NCBI GenBank assembly: GCA_947643145.1
Contig: CANRVD010000025.1
Span: 1 to 39,076 of the forward strand
Reading direction: 5' to 3'
From: an uncultured bacterium
GTDB taxonomy: Bacteria; Bacillota; Clostridia; Lachnospirales; Lachnospiraceae
Length of the DNA: 39,076 nt
Part shown: positions 23,587 through 33,145 of the stretch, piece after piece
Position numbering within the stretch: the stretch's first letter is position 1
Layout: each line of letters begins with the position of its first letter
Translations under genes and position numbers: made by a program
The notes under the pieces: generated by a model
Told to the model about the DNA's origin: nothing
Seen by the model: only the letters and a program-made list of their open reading frames with translations
The model's database searches: none

Positions 23587-24180
23587 ATGTCAAATAATTT
23601 CAAACCGGAAGTAACCATAGGAGCTGTATCTAAACAGGAAAACGAGGCAGAGAATACGGCACTGAAAGCAGAGGAGCGTGAGTTTTCTGATAAGGAATCT
23701 GCAAACCAGCTCAGAGTGGCGGAGGATGATTTTATTCAGGGGCTTATTGATGCGACGGCATACGTGAATGAGGAGCAGAAAGCCATTGAGATTGCCAGGA
23801 AAGACCCCAAAACAGGAGAAAGCAGGGTGTGTTTTAAATTCACTATCCGTCCATTGTCTGAGAAGGAATATGATAAGTGCAAGAAAAAGCATACAAAATA
23901 TATCCGTAATAAAAGTCTTGGCATACATATGCCGGAGAATACGGACAGTGTTAAGTACAGGGACCAGCTTATTTACGAGGCTACCATTCCGGAGGACCGC
24001 GAAAAGCTGTGGGATAACAGAAAGGTATGGGATGCCCTGCGTAACCAGGGCCTGCAGATTATGAACGGACTGGATGTTATTGAATATGCATTAAAAGCTG
24101 GAGAGAAGGATGCAGTCATTGATGAAATTGATAAGCTTAGTGCATTTGAAGATAACCTCGAAGAAGTAATAAAAAACTAA
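23587..24180 (+). CDS. xkdN: Tail assembly chaperone, XkdN-like (zero-frame product)
   Basis: Protein of 197 residues with TTGGAGG upstream. 'ARKDPKTGESRVCFKFTIRP', 'LSEKEYDKCKKKHTKYI' and 'RDQLIYEATIPEDREKLWDN' match XkdN-type tail assembly chaperones, which bind the tape measure during tail building. The final codons are ATA-AAA-AAC-TAA, which contain the slippery heptamer A-AAA-AAC immediately before the stop. A -1 shift there makes the longer G-GT-type form (see 24177-24341). It lies between the tube and tape measure genes, the position of frameshifted chaperones in most tailed phages. Confidence 0.9.
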   Translation: MSNNFKPEVTIGAVSKQENEAENTALKAEEREFSDKESANQLRVAEDDFIQGLIDATAYVNEEQKAIEIARKDPKTGESRVCFKFTIRPLSEKEYDKCKKKHTKYIRNKSLGIHMPENTDSVKYRDQLIYEATIPEDREKLWDNRKVWDALRNQGLQIMNGLDVIEYALKAGEKDAVIDEIDKLSAFEDNLEEVIKN

Positions 24181-24341
24181 TCCGCTCCGGTGGGAAATTA
24201 TGCCTGCTGCATCATATTTACCAGCGGACAGGGGAAACACCGGATATGTTTTACCAGAGGCCAAGGAGTATCCAGAGCTTCATTCTTGCATCCACAAAGA
24301 TTGTGTTAGAGGAGCAGGGAGGAGGTGGTGACGATAACTGA
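24171..24341 (+). CDS. xkdN: -1 frameshift extension of the tail assembly chaperone
   Basis: Slippery heptamer A-AAA-AAC at 24171-24177. After slipping to AAA-AAA the -1 frame reads from 24177 for 54 codons to TGA at 24339-24341. The encoded extension has protein-like composition: LIRSGGKLCLLHHIYQRTGE, then TPDMFYQRPRSIQSFILAST, then KIVLEEQGGGG. It has no start codon or ribosome site of its own, fills the gap before the tape measure gene, and overlaps that gene's start by 14 bp. This is the usual plan of gpG-gpGT in tailed phages. The efficiency of shifting cannot be read here. Confidence 0.85.
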   Translation, partial: KKLIRSGGKLCLLHHIYQRTGETPDMFYQRPRSIQSFILASTKIVLEEQGGGGDDN

Positions 24342-27300
24342 GGCGGTAAGAATTGAGATTCCCATAGAAACGATAGATGATACAGAGCCGGAATTATCAA
24401 ACATTGTCAAGAAACTTGGAAAAGTGGGAAAGGCGGCCGATGATGCCGGCAAGTCTGCGCAAAATGCAGGAGAAAGAGTATCGAAGTTTGACAAGTCTGC
24501 TGAAAAAACGCAGAGAAGCCTGGCACAATGGGCAAAAGAAAAATATGAAATTTTACTTGAGGCGAAGGAACGTATAACTCCGGTACTCAGGGCAATAGGA
24601 AGTGGCCTTCGGGGCTTCGCAGGGAAAACCTGGGGAGTTACCCTGAAGGCCGTTGATTTGGTTACATCTCCCGTAAGGGGGATTCTGAACCTGCTGAAAA
24701 ATCCTGTTTTCCAAGTGGGAGCAGTCCTCGGAGTCAGTATTGGCATGAAGGATACGGTTGATACATACAAAGACTTTGAGGCTGCCATGTCGCAGGTATC
24801 CGCTGTAAGCGGGGCCACAGGTTCTGATTTTGATAAACTGAATGCAAAAGCAAAAGAGATGGGGGCCACAACGAAATTTACGGCAACGCAGGCTGCCGAA
24901 GGTTTCAACTATATGGCAATGGCCGGATGGAAAACAAAAGATATGTTAAACGGGATTGATGGAATTTTAAGTCTTGCCGCGGCATCCGGGGAGGACCTTG
25001 GAACAACATCTGATATTGTAACAGATGCTTTGACGGCATTTAATTTGAAAGCAAAAGATGCCAACCATTTTGCGGATGTACTGGCACAGGCGTCAGCAAA
25101 TGCAAATACAAATGTGTCAATGCTTGGGGAATCATTTAAGTATGTCGCCCCGGTAGCAGGCGCTATGAAGTACAGCGTGGAAGATGTTTCCCTTGCACTG
25201 GGCCTTATGGCAAATTCCAGCGTAAAGGGCTCCATGTCAGGTACGGCATTGAAAACTTCACTGGCAAACATGGCATCACCAACGGATAAGATGGAAGCTG
25301 CAATGAAAAAGTATAATATCAATCTGAAAGACGGGCATGGAAAAATGAAGACTCTGAAAGGTGTTATGGACAATCTCCGTAGCGGGCTTGGCGGTTTGTC
25401 AGAAGCAGAACAGACCGCAGCAGCAAGTACTATTTTCGGAAAGGAAGCCATGGCCGGAATGCTGGCAGTCATCAACGCCAGTGAGAAAGATTATAATAAA
25501 CTGACAAAGGCAGTCAATAACGCTGATGGTGCATCCAAGAACATGGCGGATACCATGCTTGATAATCTGGAAGGTTCCATTACTTTGTTCCAGAGTGCGC
25601 TTGATGGCGTAAAGCTTTCACTGGGTGAAAGAATGTCCCCATATGTGAGGGGCGTTGCAGACTGGCTTACGGAAATGATGCCGGATGTCGAATCAGCACT
25701 GGATGATTTGATGGATTTTGTTGACAGAAAGGTTGAGAAACTACAGGCAAAATTCAGGGAGATTTCTTCAAGCAGTGAGTGGGCAGATGCTGATTTCTTT
25801 GGGAAAGTACAGATAGCATGGGATGAATTCATTGCAGAACCGTTTTCCGAATGGTGGGAAGGCACAGGCAAGGCGAAAATAGCAGATGCCTTGGGTGATT
25901 TTGGAGAAGTGCTTGGTACCGGGCTGCATACAGGAATAATGGCACTGCTTGGATTTGATGTGTCTGATTCCGTAAATGAAGGAGCAAACGTAGGAAAATC
26001 ATTTGCCAAAGGATTTGCAGAAGGCTTTGATTTTGAAGAAATCAGCAGTAAGCTGTGGGAAGGGTTTGGCAATCTTGTGAAAAATGCCGGAAAGCTGCTT
26101 CCTGGAGGTGAATCGGCGGATTTATCTTCTTTGTTGTCTGCCGCCATGTTGGCGAAGATAGCATCGCCGCTTATCAGTGCCGGTTCTGGGGCAGTCAGTT
26201 TTGGACAGGCATTATTAGGAACAGGCGGAGGTTCCGTGTTAGGAACAATAATTGGATCAGCAGGGGCAGGAACCGGTCTTGCCGGGCTGGGTGCAAACAC
26301 AGCTATGGCATTAGGGGCCGGCAATCTTGCAGGCGGGGCTTCACTGGGTGCAGGAGCATTGAGTGGTATCGGTCTTGGAGCCATAGCAGGAGGAGCCGTA
26401 GGCGGCGCTGCGGTTGTCAGTGGCGGTATGGATATTTATAATGCTGTAAAAGCTGAGGATTTGGATGAACAGAATGCATATGCGGAATCTGCCGCATGGA
26501 AAGTTGGAGGAGTTGCCAGTGGTGCCGCAATTGGGGCAGGTATTGGTTCTGTGGTTCCTGTTCTTGGCACAGCGGTAGGTGGTCTTATAGGCGCCGGTGT
26601 TGGAGGCATCGTTGGTTTTGTCCAGGGCAATAAGGCAATGGAAGAGTATGAGGAAAAACTGGAACTGGAAAGGCAGGAAGCAGAAAAAGCACAGAAGGTT
26701 TTTGATGCAACAGGCCGTTCCATTCGGGATGTAAGATTTGAGTCTGAGACTTTGACAAAAGCCATGAATGATTCTGAGGTAAGTGCTGAACAGCTTGGGC
26801 TTATGCTGCAGGAGGCAGTGAGCGATAAACTGAACAGCAGTTTTGGCGATATTTCACTTTCGTTGGAAGAAATCAAGGGACTGGCTGATGATATTGTCTT
26901 TGACGGACAGACAAAGAGCATTAGTAAATTTACGGCAGCGGCCAAAAATTCAGAGGGCTCTTTTAAAAACCTTCAAAATAGCATTGACGAGCTGGACAAG
27001 GCAAACTGGGAAGTCGGGCTTGGCATGAAGTTGGACAAGGCAGATAAGGAGAATTACAGAAATGCCATTGATTCCTATGTGGAAAGTGCTAAATCATATG
27101 TAAAAAATAAGCATTACGAAGCTTCTGTCGCAATAGACCTCCTGGTTGGGAATTCAGACGGTGGCTATACAGATAGTCTTGATGATACATATAACAGCCT
27201 GAATAAGAAAATCAAGAAGTGGGACAAAAAACTGGATGCTGAAATAAAAGTTGCCTTAAAGGATGGGGTCATAGACTTGGATGAAGAGAAAGAGATAACA

Positions 27301-28710
27301 CGCCTGCAAAAGAAGATTCAGAATATCACAAATAAAGTATCTTCTGCAGAGGAAGAGGCCTCTTTTGCATCCTTAAAGATTCGGTATAGCGGTTCTGACC
27401 TTGATTCTGAATCTTTTGTAAGCCTTCAGGAAGAAATACAGGCGAATGTGGACAGCATGTCAGAAAATTACGACAGTGCATTGCAGATAAGCCTTACGAA
27501 TCTGCAACTGCAGTTAGATGAAGGTGAGATTAACCAAAAGCAGTATGACAAGATGCTTCAGAAAATAGCGGATGGTTATAACAAACAGATTGAAGAACTG
27601 CAGACAAGGGCCGAAGATTTTCAGCTGGATGCCATAGCAGAAGCGTTCAGCAGCCAGCTGGAGGGGATTCTTCCGGAAATAGAGGGCACAACATCCGAAA
27701 AGCTGAAAGAGGCCATGCATAATGCCCTGTCAGTGAAACCGGATGCTGCCCAGTGGACAGCAGAAGATATTACCAAATGGTTTGGGTTGGATGGTCTTGA
27801 CACAGTAACACAGGATGCGATTGCTGCCATGTTGCAAAATACGGCGCTGACAGTTCCGGACAGTGTTACGGCTTCCCTGCAGGAAAACGCAAAGGCACAG
27901 TTCCAGACAATGCTAAATGATGCGACCATGTATGCTCCATTCCTGTCTGCAGGCAATACTTATGGTACATCCATGACAACAGGAATAACAAATAGTATAC
28001 AGGCAGGTTCATCATTGCTTCGGACGGCAGCTGAAAATTCTGTGAGTACGGCATTTGCCACACCATTCAGTGTGACGGCAAATGTAAATGTTACGCCAAA
28101 TTATAGTTTTACCAGCAGCCAGTTACCAGCAATGAAATTGAATCCTTCTGCATCCGAACTGCCGTCAAAGCATGCAGCGGGCGGTTATGCCGCAACCAAA
28201 CAGTTATCGTGGCTGGCTGAGGAAGGTTATGGAGAATATGTTATTCCAACGAATCCAAGCAGGAGGGCAAGAGCCATAGAACTGTATGAGCAGGCTGGAC
28301 GTGCATTGGGAGTAAGTGCCCATGCAGCAGGCGGTTATGTCGCTGGGGCATATGACAGTGTAATTCCACCATTTACAGGCAGAAATGATGATAACCTGAA
28401 TTGCATCAGCCGGGCCTTAAAAAATGCTCCTGTGGCCCATAACGAATCCACAGAGTGGGATTACAGGGAAGACCAGCCGGTTTCATACAGTCCGGCAGAT
28501 TCAAAAGCCAGTAATGCATCCGGTACATCTGTACAGATTAATGTTTCAGTGAATCCGGAATTTAGTATCAGCAGTTCAGAAAGCCAGGATGAGAAAAGTG
28601 TTATGGCTGTAATAAAACGCCATATGAAAGAACTGGCAGATGATTTGGGTGGTGAAATTGCAGTACGGATTGAGGACGTATTTTCCAATATGCCAATGGA
28701 AGGGGTATAA
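24328..28710 (+). CDS. xkdO: Tail tape measure protein
   Basis: Protein of about 1,460 residues starting at GTG 24328 (or the adjacent GTG 24325) with GGGAGGAGG upstream. Residues 30-90 are coiled coil. Residues 150-370 are the TP901-type core (FEAAMSQVSAVSGATGSDF, GATTKFTATQAAEGFNYMAM, GTALKTSLANMASPTDKMEA). Residues 620-770 are Gly/Ala-rich, with hydrophobic stretches that may form membrane-inserting helices during DNA injection. The region from 780 to 1150 is long and helical, and the C-terminus has two 'HAAGGY' repeats near Trp/Pro-rich loops. Length sets tail length; at about 1.5 angstrom per residue it predicts a tail near 200 nm. Confidence 0.93.
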   Translation: MTITEAVRIEIPIETIDDTEPELSNIVKKLGKVGKAADDAGKSAQNAGERVSKFDKSAEKTQRSLAQWAKEKYEILLEAKERITPVLRAIGSGLRGFAGKTWGVTLKAVDLVTSPVRGILNLLKNPVFQVGAVLGVSIGMKDTVDTYKDFEAAMSQVSAVSGATGSDFDKLNAKAKEMGATTKFTATQAAEGFNYMAMAGWKTKDMLNGIDGILSLAAASGEDLGTTSDIVTDALTAFNLKAKDANHFADVLAQASANANTNVSMLGESFKYVAPVAGAMKYSVEDVSLALGLMANSSVKGSMSGTALKTSLANMASPTDKMEAAMKKYNINLKDGHGKMKTLKGVMDNLRSGLGGLSEAEQTAAASTIFGKEAMAGMLAVINASEKDYNKLTKAVNNADGASKNMADTMLDNLEGSITLFQSALDGVKLSLGERMSPYVRGVADWLTEMMPDVESALDDLMDFVDRKVEKLQAKFREISSSSEWADADFFGKVQIAWDEFIAEPFSEWWEGTGKAKIADALGDFGEVLGTGLHTGIMALLGFDVSDSVNEGANVGKSFAKGFAEGFDFEEISSKLWEGFGNLVKNAGKLLPGGESADLSSLLSAAMLAKIASPLISAGSGAVSFGQALLGTGGGSVLGTIIGSAGAGTGLAGLGANTAMALGAGNLAGGASLGAGALSGIGLGAIAGGAVGGAAVVSGGMDIYNAVKAEDLDEQNAYAESAAWKVGGVASGAAIGAGIGSVVPVLGTAVGGLIGAGVGGIVGFVQGNKAMEEYEEKLELERQEAEKAQKVFDATGRSIRDVRFESETLTKAMNDSEVSAEQLGLMLQEAVSDKLNSSFGDISLSLEEIKGLADDIVFDGQTKSISKFTAAAKNSEGSFKNLQNSIDELDKANWEVGLGMKLDKADKENYRNAIDSYVESAKSYVKNKHYEASVAIDLLVGNSDGGYTDSLDDTYNSLNKKIKKWDKKLDAEIKVALKDGVIDLDEEKEITRLQKKIQNITNKVSSAEEEASFASLKIRYSGSDLDSESFVSLQEEIQANVDSMSENYDSALQISLTNLQLQLDEGEINQKQYDKMLQKIADGYNKQIEELQTRAEDFQLDAIAEAFSSQLEGILPEIEGTTSEKLKEAMHNALSVKPDAAQWTAEDITKWFGLDGLDTVTQDAIAAMLQNTALTVPDSVTASLQENAKAQFQTMLNDATMYAPFLSAGNTYGTSMTTGITNSIQAGSSLLRTAAENSVSTAFATPFSVTANVNVTPNYSFTSSQLPAMKLNPSASELPSKHAAGGYAATKQLSWLAEEGYGEYVIPTNPSRRARAIELYEQAGRALGVSAHAAGGYVAGAYDSVIPPFTGRNDDNLNCISRALKNAPVAHNESTEWDYREDQPVSYSPADSKASNASGTSVQINVSVNPEFSISSSESQDEKSVMAVIKRHMKELADDLGGEIAVRIEDVFSNMPMEGV

Positions 28711-28713
28711 AAC

Positions 28714-29385
28714 ATGAAAATCAAATTAAAGGCGAATGGTGACAGTCCGTTTTATTTTTCTGTCATGCCAGAGCAGATTCAGTGTAAGGATTCTGCGAAA
28801 TACCAGAGTTTTGAAATATTATCCAAGGGCACTGTAAAAGTGCCCAAAGGTACTGAGGTAGAGGAAGTATCCTGGGACGGGGAATTTTTTGGCGAGGCAA
28901 AAAAGGATGAATATATTGTCCAGACAAAGCACTGGCAGGAGCCGAATGACTGTGTGGATATCCTTCTGCGGTACATGAAGAAGAAGACCATTCTGACACT
29001 TATTGTTACGGATACATGGATTAACCTGGATGTGACCATTTCATCCTTTAGCACCGTTGCCTATGGTGCATACGGGAATATCAAATATTCTATTTCCTAT
29101 GCGAAAGTAAAACCTTTGAAAATCTATACCACAAAGGAATCCAAGTCAGGAAAGAAGAAAAAAACAAAGTCCCGGAGCTCCAAGAAAAGCAGTTCCTCTA
29201 AATCCTCGTATGTGGTAAAAAAGGGGGATACACTGATTGCAATAGCAAGGAAAAATGGCGTGTCATGGCAGGCAATTTATAAGAAAAATAAAAAAACGAT
29301 TGAGGCAGCGGCACAGAAGCACAGGAAATCGGATTCTGACAACGGTCACTGGATTTATCCGGGAACAAAACTGGTAATGCCGTAG
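28714..29385 (+). CDS. xkdP: LysM baseplate/tail protein (XkdP)
   Basis: Protein of 223 residues starting 4 bases after the tape measure stop. The N-terminal 125 residues are a compact domain ('FYFSVMPEQIQCKDSAKYQS', then 'VSWDGEFFGEAKKDEYIVQT'). A Lys/Ser-rich linker follows, and the C-terminal 55 residues are a LysM motif (YVVKKGDTLIAIARKNGVSW, ending YPGTKLVMP). It belongs to the XkdP family, whose members sit at the tail tube/baseplate hub, where LysM may contact peptidoglycan. Order TMP-XkdP-XkdQ is conserved. Confidence 0.9.
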   Translation: MKIKLKANGDSPFYFSVMPEQIQCKDSAKYQSFEILSKGTVKVPKGTEVEEVSWDGEFFGEAKKDEYIVQTKHWQEPNDCVDILLRYMKKKTILTLIVTDTWINLDVTISSFSTVAYGAYGNIKYSISYAKVKPLKIYTTKESKSGKKKKTKSRSSKKSSSSKSSYVVKKGDTLIAIARKNGVSWQAIYKKNKKTIEAAAQKHRKSDSDNGHWIYPGTKLVMP

Positions 29386-29398
29386 GAGGTGGCAGGGC

Positions 29399-30430
29399 AT
29401 GGTGGATTTGTATAAGGTCAAATATAAGGTTGAAGTAGTCGGAAGTGATTCCAGAAAGTACAACATAACGGATTATATACAGAATCTCGGCTGGGAAGAA
29501 AACGATAAAGAAATCTCCATGCGTTCTTCCTTTACTGCAAGAAATGACAAGACATCCAAAGGATATTTATCCGGCATTATCAAGCCGGGGTGTCTTGTCT
29601 GTATTTATGCAAAGGCAGGCGGGAGCTATGAGGAAGTAGCAAGGGGGAATGTGGTAACGTGGGAAGGAATTAACCAAAGCAGTGCCCATGATTTGAAGTG
29701 TACATCCTATGATGAGTTATATAACCTTCAGAAGAGTCAGGATAATTTCTTTTTTGGTTCCGGCACAGGTACCAAGGCAAGGATTAACAAGGTGCTGAAA
29801 GCGTGGAATATTACCCTTTCATCCTATAGTGGTCCAAATAAGAAGCATGGGAAAAAGGCATATAAAAACAAGTATCTGTCAGATATTATCCTTGATATTC
29901 TGGATGATGCCTTTAAGAAGGATGGGGAAAGGTGTATTATCCGGACGGAAAAAGGAAAAATAAAAATCATTCCAAGAGGAAGCAATAAAGATGTGTATGT
30001 ATTCAAAGCGAATAACACCAAAGTGGTAAATCACGTAATCAGTATAGCCAATTTGATTACCAGGGTGAAAATTATTGGCAAGACAAAGAAAAAAGGAAAA
30101 GAGAAAGTGATTGCCACGGTTAACGGACAGACAAAGTACGGAATACGCCAGCGGATTTACAACAGAGGTTCTGACGAATCCCTTGGTGCAGCCAAATCGG
30201 CTGCAAAAGACATTCTGAAAGAGGATGGGAAGGTTGAGAAGGAGATAACGGTGCAGAGCCCGGATGTTCCATTTATCCGTAAAGGGGATTTGGTATACAT
30301 GCAGGTTGGCAGTCTGAAAGGTTACTATTATGTTATGGGAATCCGTCATGATGCGGATACCGGAAGCATGTCAATGGACATAAAAAGAAAGGGTGATGGT
30401 CAGTGGCATTTCAGTCAAATCAGGGGATAA
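29399..30430 (+). CDS. xkdQ: Baseplate hub protein (XkdQ)
   Basis: Protein of 343 residues with GGAGGTGG upstream. 'YNITDYIQNLGWEENDKEIS', 'DLKCTSYDELYNLQKSQDNF', 'ISIANLITRVKIIGKTKKKG' and the C-terminal 'GDLVYMQVGSLKGYYYVMGI' match XkdQ, the gp27/gpD-like hub that joins tube and baseplate. Its stop overlaps the XkdR gene by 28 bp. Length fits the family. Confidence 0.9.
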   Translation: MVDLYKVKYKVEVVGSDSRKYNITDYIQNLGWEENDKEISMRSSFTARNDKTSKGYLSGIIKPGCLVCIYAKAGGSYEEVARGNVVTWEGINQSSAHDLKCTSYDELYNLQKSQDNFFFGSGTGTKARINKVLKAWNITLSSYSGPNKKHGKKAYKNKYLSDIILDILDDAFKKDGERCIIRTEKGKIKIIPRGSNKDVYVFKANNTKVVNHVISIANLITRVKIIGKTKKKGKEKVIATVNGQTKYGIRQRIYNRGSDESLGAAKSAAKDILKEDGKVEKEITVQSPDVPFIRKGDLVYMQVGSLKGYYYVMGIRHDADTGSMSMDIKRKGDGQWHFSQIRG

Positions 30431-30666
30431 ACAGGCTGGCAGCCGTTTTGTCAAACAGGATGCGGGGCTATCAGGAATCCCCATATCCTTTGGATTTTGG
30501 TTCTATTCTTGCAAACGGCAGCCTTTTGACAAATACATTTCCAAAAGAAATTCCGCAAGGGGATTATACGGTACTGGAACATACAAAGTATTTGAAACCG
30601 GGGGACAGGGTACTGGTATCCTGGGTTGATTCAGAAGCAGTTGTAACAGGGATACTGGCAAATTAA
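30403..30666 (+). CDS. xkdR: XkdR-like DUF2577 protein
   Basis: Protein of 87 residues from a GTG inside the end of xkdQ, with GGGTGATGG upstream. 'YPLDFGSILANGSLLTNTFP', 'KEIPQGDYTVLEHTKYLKPG' and 'DRVLVSWVDSEAVVTGIL' are the DUF2577 pattern of XkdR proteins, a small OB-like domain of the baseplate. Strong overlap with xkdQ indicates coupled translation and fixed stoichiometry. The alternative frame at 30393-30629 is a shadow. Confidence 0.87.
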   Translation: MAFQSNQGINRLAAVLSNRMRGYQESPYPLDFGSILANGSLLTNTFPKEIPQGDYTVLEHTKYLKPGDRVLVSWVDSEAVVTGILAN

Positions 30667-30680
30667 CGGAGGAAACCTAG

Positions 30681-31133
30681 ATGGATAATGAGCTTTTCCC
30701 GGTAATTGATGTACCGGATATTACAGAGGAAGATGAGGAATACGACACAGAATACAAAAGAAGTGTTAAATGGGATCTGGCCGCTGGGGACTTTGTACGT
30801 GACGGTTCCAATAACATGGTGGAATGTGATGGGAAGGAAGCATATGCGATTTGGTGTGTCAAGATGGTCCAGACAGAACGGTACTGCCATATGTCGTACC
30901 TGGAGGAAGCCGCGGGGGTTGACCTTGGGGCAGAGATGGAAGAGGCATTGAATGAAAGCGACCACAAGGTGACAGAATCCATGATTACAAGGACAATTAC
31001 GGAAGCACTTATGGCAAATCCCCGGACAGAATATGTCCGTAATTTTGTATACACATGGGAAGGTGATGAAGTGCATTTTACCTTCGAGGTAAAGGGCATT
31101 GAATTTGAAGAAATGATAACGATATCACTATAA
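30681..31133 (+). CDS. xkdS: XkdS-like baseplate wedge protein (DUF2634)
   Basis: Protein of 150 residues with GGAGG upstream. 'GDFVRDGSNNMVECDGKEAY' and 'AIWCVKMVQTERYCHMSY', followed by 'MITRTITEALMANPRTEYVR', match DUF2634/XkdS, related to the gpW/gp25 wedge lysozyme-like fold but without enzyme activity. It joins hub and wedge. The following xkdT gene starts 15 bp on. Confidence 0.88.
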   Translation: MDNELFPVIDVPDITEEDEEYDTEYKRSVKWDLAAGDFVRDGSNNMVECDGKEAYAIWCVKMVQTERYCHMSYLEEAAGVDLGAEMEEALNESDHKVTESMITRTITEALMANPRTEYVRNFVYTWEGDEVHFTFEVKGIEFEEMITISL

Positions 31134-31147
31134 GGGGAGGGAAACAG

Positions 31148-32266
31148 ATGCAGCTGGAGTTTACGGCGCCGGATTTTGTGGAGGACAGTTCACCGGAAGA
31201 TATACATGAAAGAATGATGCAGAAATTGCCTGCAGATATAGATGATACACCAGGCGGGTTTCCATATGACTTTACAATGCCGGCCGCTATAGAGAAAGCT
31301 GATTTTATTCAGTTTTATCTTGTACGGGCACTGATGATAGCCTTTCCGCAGTTTGCCTGGGAGGAATGGCTTGACTATCATGGTATGCAGGTTAACCTAA
31401 CGCGTCATCCTGCAAGGAAAGCATCAGGAATAATTCTTATTACCGGAGAAGCAGGAACGGAAATAGAAGCAGGGACAATTTTCTGCGTACCGGCTACAGA
31501 ATATACCCCTGCTTTGGAATACAGTACAAATGAGGAGTGTATCATTGGTGAGGATGGAACGGTATCAGTGGCTGTTACTGCTGTGGAAGAAGGGCCTGCA
31601 TCAAACATAAAGGCAAACACGATAGCAATCATGGATGAACCAGTGGATGAAATTACATCCATAACAAATCCGGAAAAAATTTCCGGCGGAACAGAAAGGG
31701 AAAGCAATGATGATTTTTACGACCGCATAGCGGAGGAGTACGCAAACAGCCGGACATATCTTGGAAATGACATTGACTATATACGCTGGGCGAAGGAAGC
31801 AGGAGCAGGCGATTGTATAGTAGATGCCTGTTATGATGGTCCCGGAACGGTAAAACTGGTTCTTGTGGATACAAACGGCCAGCCGGCCAATGAATCCCTG
31901 CTGGAAGATGTGTATAACTATATTGTTTCACCGGAAGACCGGACAAGGAGACTTCTTCCGACGGCCTGTGCAAAATTAACCTGTGTTGCGGCGGTATCAA
32001 AGCCTGTTAATTATATCTGCACAGGCCTTCTTTTATCAGAGTATGTCAGTATACCCCAGGTTGTCACTGCATTTGAAAAGCTGGTAAAAGATGTATACAG
32101 GGAAGCAAAGAAGGAAGGGATTTTGCGGTATAACGACATTCGTCCGCTGGTCAGTGCGGTTGACGGAGTAGAGGATTTTGACACTTTCCTTGTTGATGGA
32201 GGAATGGTCAATATTGTCTTACAGAGCGGGGAATATCCGGAAACAGGCAATTGTGAATTCAGTTAA
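31148..32266 (+). CDS. xkdT: Baseplate J-like protein (XkdT)
   Basis: Protein of 372 residues. 'FPQFAWEEWLDYHGMQVNLT', 'GIILITGEAGTEIEAGTIFC', 'EEGPASNIKANTIAIMDEPV' and 'ISGGTERESNDDFYDRIAEE' are the conserved core of baseplate J proteins, which form the wedge ring that controls sheath contraction. 'YANSRTYLGNDIDYIRWAKE' and 'VKLVLVDTNGQPANESLLED' complete the family pattern. Length normal. Confidence 0.92.
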   Translation: MQLEFTAPDFVEDSSPEDIHERMMQKLPADIDDTPGGFPYDFTMPAAIEKADFIQFYLVRALMIAFPQFAWEEWLDYHGMQVNLTRHPARKASGIILITGEAGTEIEAGTIFCVPATEYTPALEYSTNEECIIGEDGTVSVAVTAVEEGPASNIKANTIAIMDEPVDEITSITNPEKISGGTERESNDDFYDRIAEEYANSRTYLGNDIDYIRWAKEAGAGDCIVDACYDGPGTVKLVLVDTNGQPANESLLEDVYNYIVSPEDRTRRLLPTACAKLTCVAAVSKPVNYICTGLLLSEYVSIPQVVTAFEKLVKDVYREAKKEGILRYNDIRPLVSAVDGVEDFDTFLVDGGMVNIVLQSGEYPETGNCEFS

Positions 32267-32278
32267 CGGAGGTTGGAC

Positions 32279-33133
32279 ATGGAGAAATTTGATATCGAGA
32301 ATTTTCCTATAAGCCCGAGCGCTATACGCATGATGGAATCCGTTTCTTTGGATTTTTATGAAAATTCCTATGTTGGCAAATGGCTGTATCAGGTAATGGG
32401 GCTGGAATATGATGCCGTTCTGGATATTTTAGAGGAACTTCCGGAGCAGTTTTTTCCGGAGACAGCTACATGGGGGATTCGCTATCATGAGGAAAAATGG
32501 CAGATTCCGGTAATGGAAACACTGGAAATCGAAGAACGGCGCAGGCGGATATATGAAAAAAGGGATTTCAAGGCACCAATGACACCATACAAGATGGAGC
32601 AGTATCTGAATCAGGTTACTGGTATGGAATTTCATGTGCTGGACTGCCACGACTCTGGCGGGTATGCCTTTCGCCCGGAACACCCCAATGTTTTCAAGGT
32701 TATATACATATTAGAGGATTTGCCGGGGATGGATATAAAACGGATAAAGAAAATACTGGACAGAATCAAGCAGTCGCACACGGCATATACACTTACCGGG
32801 CTTATTATCATTATTATGGATAACCGTTCTGCAGAGCAAATATACGTACAGAAACTGTGTATCCATTTTGCCATTCCTTTCCAAATAGCATGGCTTCTTG
32901 ATGGTGAATACTGTCTTGATGGTGAAAAACTGCTGGATTCTTCCATCAAATTTGGAATGTTTACAAAGCCGGATGATACCAGAGTCATACATAAGGATAT
33001 CAGTATGCGGCATCATGGGCAGTTTGGCAGTGCAGGTGTCACCATAAAAAGGAATGCCTGGTTTCTTGACGGAGAAAATCTACTGGATGGAAGCAGGCTG
33101 TTAAATGCGGAAGTAACATATGAGACAATATAG
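32279..33133 (+). CDS. xkdU: XkdU/YmfQ-like tail protein with C-terminal repeat
   Basis: Protein of 284 residues from the ATG at 32279, where GGAGG lies 6 bases upstream; the in-frame TTG at 32273 is less likely. 'LEYDAVLDILEELPEQFFPE', 'TATWGIRYHEEKWQIPV' and 'RRRIYEKRDFKAPMTPYKME' match YmfQ/DUF2313, the gpI-like protein that links baseplate and fibres. The last 80 residues carry two similar elements, WLLDGEYCLDGEKLLDSS and WFLDGENLLDGSRLLNAE, separated by about 50 residues, typical of Clostridia versions with an added fibre-docking domain. Confidence 0.85.
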   Translation: MEKFDIENFPISPSAIRMMESVSLDFYENSYVGKWLYQVMGLEYDAVLDILEELPEQFFPETATWGIRYHEEKWQIPVMETLEIEERRRRIYEKRDFKAPMTPYKMEQYLNQVTGMEFHVLDCHDSGGYAFRPEHPNVFKVIYILEDLPGMDIKRIKKILDRIKQSHTAYTLTGLIIIIMDNRSAEQIYVQKLCIHFAIPFQIAWLLDGEYCLDGEKLLDSSIKFGMFTKPDDTRVIHKDISMRHHGQFGSAGVTIKRNAWFLDGENLLDGSRLLNAEVTYETI

Positions 33134-33145
33134 GAGGAATAAAAG

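Noticed and set aside
24306-26945. Four long minus-strand open frames (about 169-297 codons) opposite the tape measure gene
   Set aside because: They lie fully opposite a clear tape measure protein, have compositions rich in Ser, Pro and Ala typical of reverse reading, and have no family motifs. They are shadows.
30393-30629. A 78-codon frame overlapping xkdR
   Set aside because: It covers the same DNA as the DUF2577 protein and has no motif. The GTG-started xkdR frame fits the family.
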